From positions 1-9,040 of the forward strand of contig CAMFLJ010000140.1 in assembly GCA_945957335.1 (NCBI GenBank): a stretch of DNA of 9,040 nt, in the 5' to 3' direction. This document shows, piece by piece, positions 5,448-9,040 of this stretch. The notes under the pieces were generated by a model. The model had not been told where the DNA came from, made no database searches, and was given only the letters and a program-made list of their open reading frames with translations. Within the stretch, counting starts at the first letter, position 1. Every line of letters begins with the position of its first letter. Both the position numbers and the translations under genes were made by a program. Source of the stretch: an uncultured Actinomycetes bacterium. GTDB taxonomy: Bacteria; Actinomycetota; Acidimicrobiia; Acidimicrobiales; Acidimicrobilacustridaceae.

Positions 5448-6980
5448 TCAGTTGAGGTTGACCGGTCGCACGATGTCGAGGAACACCGTGGAGAGCCCGA
5501 TGCCCACGATGAGCAGCAGCACCACGTAGGTGACCGGCAGGAGACGGGCGGCGTTGACCCGGTAGACGGTGTGGGACATCCGGCTCCGGACCTCCTCGTA
5601 GCACGCCACCACGATGTGGCCGCCGTCGAAGGGCAGCAGCGGCACCAGGTTCACGAGCCCGAGGAAGATGTTGACCAGCGCCAGGAGGGTGAACACCCCG
5701 GCCCAGCCGACCTGCTCGCCGATCTGGCCGCCGACGTTGACGATGCCGACGACCGACAGCGGGCGCTCGGCGTCGGCCGAGGTCGTGCCGGTGCTCGCAC
5801 CGCTCCCCGACGACGACCCGCTGGACTGGTTCGAGGTGGTGCCGGCGGTGTCGCCCGCGGCGTCGGCGACCTGGCCGAAGAGGTTGCCGATGCCCGACGG
5901 GGAGAACAGCCGCCCCATCCCCTGCACCGACTGCACGACGATGGTGCCGAACTGCGAGCCGGCGTCGCCGACCGAATCGACCAGCGCGACGTCGTCGTAG
6001 ACCGTGCCCGGGCCGACCCCGAGGAAGCCCTTGTAGGCGTCGCCGGGCAGCTCGATCGGGCCCTGCACCTCCACCGTGCCGGTGGTCTTGCCGCGGGTGT
6101 AGGTGAGGGTGGTGGGCCCCTCGGCGTTCTTCAGGGCGCCGACGAGGTCGGCGTAGGTGTTGACGGCGACCCCGTCGACCTCGGTCACCCGGTCGCTCCC
6201 CTGCAGCCCCAGCTGCCCGGCCGACTCGGTGAGCAGGCTCCAGCCGAGGGTGGTCGGCACGACGACCTCCTGGCCGTCGCGGAGCACGGTGAGCTCGGCC
6301 GGCATGCCGGCGTGGGCCTTGACCAGTGAGGTGAGCGACTCGAAGTCGGACACCTCCTGGCCGTCGAAGGCCACGATCTGGTCGCCCGGCTGGATGCCGG
6401 CCTGCTCGGCGGCCGAGCCGACGGTGACGGCCCTGACGTCCCAGCGGGTGTCGGACGGGCGACCGAAGGCGACGAGGCCGATCAGGAGGATGAGGAAGCC
6501 CAGGGCGAGGTTCATCGCCGGGCCGGCGAGGACGACGGGCATGCGCCGGGAGAAGGACTTGGACCGGTACGCGCGGTCCTCGTCCTCGGGCGCCACGTCC
6601 TCGAGGTTGTTCATCCCGATGATCTTCACGTAGGCGCCGAGCCAGATGAGCTTGATGCCGTACTCGGTCTCGCCCCGCTGGAACGACCAGATGCGGGGCC
6701 CGAAGCCGATGAAGAACTCGGTGACCTTCATGCCCGCCCGCTTGGCCACCAGGTAGTGGCCGAGCTCGTGCATGAAGATGCAGAAGGCCAGCGCCATGAC
6801 GATGGCGAACGCCCACAGGCTGGCGTACGCGAGGTAGCCGAGGCCGGCGATGAGCACGGCGAGGCGGACACCCCGGTTGGCGGCGATGCGGTCGAGCACC
6901 GTCGGCTCGCGCGGGCCCTCGTGCTCGGGCTCGGGGAGGTCGCCGGACGGCGGCCAGGTGGGAGGAAGGGTCTCGCTCAC
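5448..6980 (-). CDS. rseP: Site-2 membrane zinc metalloprotease, RseP/Rip1 family (M50)
   Basis: This intramembrane protease is of the site-2 type that cleaves anti-sigma factors and other membrane substrates within the bilayer. The product is 510 aa. A polar cytoplasmic N-terminus (1-36) precedes the first membrane segments (about 40-75), which hold the zinc motif HELGH at 71-75. VTEFFIGFGPRIWSF (86-100) follows. Another membrane segment is at about 149-173. PDZ domain 1 covers about 180-245 and a second PDZ-like unit about 252-306 (GLQGSDRVTEVDGVAVNTY). A Ser/Gly/Thr-rich low-complexity stretch is at 378-403. The third zinc-ligand motif NLVPLLPFDGGH is at 444-455, and membrane helices lie at about 427-448 and 480-502. 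M. tuberculosis Rip1 is about 100 aa shorter with one PDZ domain; E. coli RseP has two. The start is GTG at 6980, overlapping the dxr stop by 4 nt (GTGA). The substrate cannot be inferred here. Confidence 0.94.
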   Translation of the reverse strand: MSETLPPTWPPSGDLPEPEHEGPREPTVLDRIAANRGVRLAVLIAGLGYLAYASLWAFAIVMALAFCIFMHELGHYLVAKRAGMKVTEFFIGFGPRIWSFQRGETEYGIKLIWLGAYVKIIGMNNLEDVAPEDEDRAYRSKSFSRRMPVVLAGPAMNLALGFLILLIGLVAFGRPSDTRWDVRAVTVGSAAEQAGIQPGDQIVAFDGQEVSDFESLTSLVKAHAGMPAELTVLRDGQEVVVPTTLGWSLLTESAGQLGLQGSDRVTEVDGVAVNTYADLVGALKNAEGPTTLTYTRGKTTGTVEVQGPIELPGDAYKGFLGVGPGTVYDDVALVDSVGDAGSQFGTIVVQSVQGMGRLFSPSGIGNLFGQVADAAGDTAGTTSNQSSGSSSGSGASTGTTSADAERPLSVVGIVNVGGQIGEQVGWAGVFTLLALVNIFLGLVNLVPLLPFDGGHIVVACYEEVRSRMSHTVYRVNAARLLPVTYVVLLLIVGIGLSTVFLDIVRPVNLN

Positions 6981-8179
6981 GACGGGGCTCCAGGGGGGTC
7001 GAAGCGGTCGAGCAGGTCGGTGGCCACGCGCCGGGCCTCGGCGTCGGCGGCGATGACGGCGGCGGCGTCGGTGGCGGGCGCGCCGTCGTGGAGGTCGAGC
7101 GTCGCCGCGATCACACCGGCTATATCGGCCCAGCGGATGCGGTTCTCCAGGAATGCGTCGACAGCGACCTCGTTGGCGCCGCTGATCCACGCCGGGGCGG
7201 TGCCGCCGGTGCGGCCGGCCTCGTAGGCGAGGCGCAGGCACGGGAAGGTGTCGAGGTCGGGCGGCTCGAAGTCGAGGCGGCCGAGGGTGGTCCAGTCGAT
7301 GCGGCCGAACGGCGTGCCGATGCGGTCGGGCCAGGCCAGCGCGTAGCCGATCGGCAGGCGCATGTCGGGGGTGGAGAGCTGGGCGATGGTGCTGGCGTCG
7401 GTGAACTCGACCATCGAGTGCACGATCGACTGCGGGTGCACCACCACGTCGATGCGGTCGAAGCCCAGGCCGTAGCCGTGCTCGCCGGCCGGGGTGCCGA
7501 ACAGCTCGTGGGCCTCGATGACCTCGAGCCCCTTGTTCATCAGCGTCGACGAGTCGACGGTGATCTTGGGGCCCATGCTCCAGGTGGGGTGGGCCAGGGC
7601 CTGCTCGACGGTGACGGCGGCCAGCTCGGCGGCGGTGCGGCCCCGGAACGGGCCCCCGCTGGCGGTGAGCAGGAGCCGCTCGACCCGGTTCTTGTTGTCG
7701 GTGGCCCGCAGGCACTGGTGGATGGCGCCGTGCTCGCTGTCGACGGGCACCAGCTCGGCCCCCGGCGTGCGGCGGGCCCGCTGCACCACCGGTCCGGCGG
7801 CGATCAGCGACTCCTTGTTGGCCAGCGCCAGGCGGCGGCCGGCCTCGAGGGTGGCGAGGGTGACCGACAGCCCGGCGAAACCGACGACGCCGTTGACCAC
7901 GACGTCGGCCTCGGTGGCGAGGCTGGCCATGGCATCCGCGCCGCCCCGCACCTCGCACTCGGGCAGGGCGTCGGCCACGACCCTGGCCGCTGCCTCGTCG
8001 GCGACGGCCACCACCTTGGGGCGGTGGGTGCGGGCCTGCTCGATCAGCACCTCCGGGTTGCGCCCGGTGGCGCCCAGCGCCGTCAGCTCGAAGCGGTCGG
8101 CCTCGGCCGCGATGACGTCGAGCGACTGGGTGCCGATGGAGCCGGTGGAACCGGCGAGGGCGACCCGGGTGGCGGACAT
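6977..8179 (-). CDS. dxr: 1-deoxy-D-xylulose 5-phosphate reductoisomerase
   Basis: Dxr converts DXP to MEP with NADPH and a divalent metal, the first committed step of the MEP pathway and the target of fosmidomycin. The product is 400 aa, normal for the family. The NADPH-binding loop GSTGSIG is at 10-16. LANKESLI is at 119-126. VDSEHGA (146-152) supplies metal ligands Asp147 and Glu149. TASGGPF is at 172-178. The mobile active-site loop HPTWSMGPK is at 197-205. VDSSTLMNKGLEVIEAHELF (208-227) supplies Glu219. HPQSIVHSMVEF is at 248-259, and GANEVAVDAF (334-343) is a slight variant of the usual NAANEVAV. Ile353 is encoded by ATA, a rare codon at this G+C. The ATG at 8179 begins MSATRVALAGSTGSIG, as expected; the ribosome-binding site is weak. 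The stop overlaps the rseP GTG. No essential residue is missing. Confidence 0.97.
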   Translation of the reverse strand: MSATRVALAGSTGSIGTQSLDVIAAEADRFELTALGATGRNPEVLIEQARTHRPKVVAVADEAAARVVADALPECEVRGGADAMASLATEADVVVNGVVGFAGLSVTLATLEAGRRLALANKESLIAAGPVVQRARRTPGAELVPVDSEHGAIHQCLRATDNKNRVERLLLTASGGPFRGRTAAELAAVTVEQALAHPTWSMGPKITVDSSTLMNKGLEVIEAHELFGTPAGEHGYGLGFDRIDVVVHPQSIVHSMVEFTDASTIAQLSTPDMRLPIGYALAWPDRIGTPFGRIDWTTLGRLDFEPPDLDTFPCLRLAYEAGRTGGTAPAWISGANEVAVDAFLENRIRWADIAGVIAATLDLHDGAPATDAAAVIAADAEARRVATDLLDRFDPPGAPS

Positions 8180-8241
8180 GGGTCCGAGCCTACCGACCGG
8201 TCACCCCGAGCGACCCGCGGGGGACGCCGTTCGGGAGCCGC

Positions 8242-9040
8242 TCAGACGAGGCCGAGGACCCGGCAGACGTAGTAGGCGGTGGGCAGCACGAAGAGCATCC
8301 CGTCGAAGCGGTCGAGGATCCCGCCGTGCTGCGGGAGGATCGAGCCCATGTCCTTGAGGCCGAGATCCCGCTTGAACAGCGACTCGGCCAGGTCGCCCAG
8401 CGGGGCGACGAGGGCGGTGAACAGGCCGAACACCAGGGCCTGACCGGAGCTGAACGGACCGACGCCGAACAGCACCGCCACGACGAACACCGCGACGAGC
8501 GCCGAGAGGACGCCGCCGACGAGGCCCTCGACCGTCTTGTTCGGCGAGATCTCGCTCAGCGGGGTGCGACCCATCGAGCGGCCGATGAAGAACCCGCCGG
8601 CGTCGTGGGCCACGGCGGCGACGATGGCCACCACGAGGATGCTGACGCCCTGGGCGGGGATGTCGAGGATGAGCGCGGCGAACGCGCCCATCACGCCCAC
8701 CCACACGACGCCGACCATGGTGACGCCCAGGTTGGCGACCGGCCTGACCTTGCCCCCGATGCCCAACAGGTACCAGAGGACCCCCACGACGAACGTGAGG
8801 AACAAGATCATCGGGAAGGCGGCCTCGCCCTTCCAGTAGGCGGCAAGCGGCAGGGCGGCCACCGCGGTGAGGCCCAGCAGGGTGGCGGGGCGGAACCCGC
8901 CGCGCAGCACCGCGCCGTAGTACTCGAAGCCGGCGAGGACCACGACGATCTCGACGAGGACCATGGCCGGGGCGGGGCCGGCCTTGAACACCAGGAGGGC
9001 CACCACCGCCAGGGCGACGCCGACGGCGACGGCCTGGGGC
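8242..9040 (-). CDS. cdsA: Phosphatidate cytidylyltransferase (CDP-diglyceride synthase), 5' end outside window
   Basis: CdsA makes CDP-diacylglycerol from phosphatidic acid and CTP, the precursor of all major phospholipids, in the cytoplasmic membrane. The last 265 codons are in the window. The reading frame stays open to 9040 with another hydrophobic helix (AVAVGVALAVVALLVF), so the GTG at 9006 is internal and the gene is truncated by the window edge. Seven to eight hydrophobic segments are visible. Conserved polar motifs are HDAGGFFIGRSMGRTPLSEISPNKTVEG, GDLAESLFKRDLGLKDMGSILPQ and HGGILDRFDG. The last two make up the CDS family signature with its metal-binding Asp residues. The stop is TGA at 8244-8242. 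A 62-nt gap follows before dxr, with no strong terminator, so co-transcription with dxr is likely. Confidence 0.95.
   Translation of the reverse strand, partial: PQAVAVGVALAVVALLVFKAGPAPAMVLVEIVVVLAGFEYYGAVLRGGFRPATLLGLTAVAALPLAAYWKGEAAFPMILFLTFVVGVLWYLLGIGGKVRPVANLGVTMVGVVWVGVMGAFAALILDIPAQGVSILVVAIVAAVAHDAGGFFIGRSMGRTPLSEISPNKTVEGLVGGVLSALVAVFVVAVLFGVGPFSSGQALVFGLFTALVAPLGDLAESLFKRDLGLKDMGSILPQHGGILDRFDGMLFVLPTAYYVCRVLGLV

Noticed and set aside
496..6329. Long open frames on the plus strand (for example 496-1845, 1842-3548, 2450-4348, 4425-6329)
   Set aside because: They lie opposite well-identified minus-strand genes, show Gly/Leu/Ala/Arg/His-rich composition with no known domain, and are expected as shadows of high-GC codon usage.
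8195..8202. Palindrome GACCGGTC upstream of dxr as an operator
   Set aside because: An 8-bp palindrome alone in GC-rich DNA is expected by chance, and no second copy or promoter is visible nearby.
8205..8235. Weak hairpin in the cdsA-dxr gap (CCCGAGCG with CGTTCGGG)
   Set aside because: The 8-bp stem has a mismatch on the minus transcript, a 15-nt loop and no U-tract; likely chance in GC-rich sequence.
8242..9006. Complete cdsA starting at the GTG at 9006
   Set aside because: The frame remains open to the window edge and the upstream residues form a further membrane helix, so the true start lies outside the window.

Overview
The window is a G+C-rich bacterial chromosome segment in which every supported gene lies on the minus strand, so genes are read from high to low coordinates. 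The order cdsA - dxr - rseP/rip1 - ispG - proS - rimP - nusA - infB matches the backbone I recall from actinobacteria such as Mycobacterium tuberculosis, with fewer intervening genes. The high G+C content, GTG/TTG starts and an archaeal/eukaryote-type ProRS suggest a deep-branching actinomycetote, perhaps Acidimicrobiia. That placement is inference, because there is no rRNA gene here.

Region 1 (9040 to 5421) is an envelope and isoprenoid block. A cdsA cut by the window edge (CDP-diacylglycerol synthesis) is followed by dxr (first committed MEP-pathway step) and a site-2 membrane protease of the RseP/Rip1 type. dxr and rseP overlap by 4 nt. ispG (late MEP-pathway step) begins 27 nt after rseP and ends at 4173. 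Together these genes supply phospholipid precursor, isoprenoid units and a membrane protease that commonly releases envelope-stress regulators.

Region 2 (4172 to 4067) separates ispG from proS. It holds a nearly perfect 23-bp hairpin at 4111-4160 with no U-tract, and a possible -10 box just before proS. proS follows (4066 to 2654) and encodes an archaeal/eukaryote-type prolyl-tRNA synthetase.

Region 3 (2653 to 2382) is the only sizeable non-coding gap. It contains four copies of CGAACTG (three direct, one inverted), a possible -10 box and a 12-bp hairpin upstream of rimP. It looks like a leader or control region, possibly an attenuator, for the rimP-nusA-infB operon.

Region 4 (2381 to 1) encodes ribosome maturation factor RimP, transcription factor NusA with an unusually long acidic tail, and the N-terminus of initiation factor IF-2. 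rimP and nusA overlap by one base. The small ylxR/rnpM gene usually found between nusA and infB is absent, and a 135-nt non-coding gap takes its place.

I see no mobile element, CRISPR array, tRNA or rRNA gene, phage or defence gene. The content is conserved housekeeping. The points worth a second look are the two intergenic RNA/DNA structures and several lineage-specific protein features, not a new multi-gene system.
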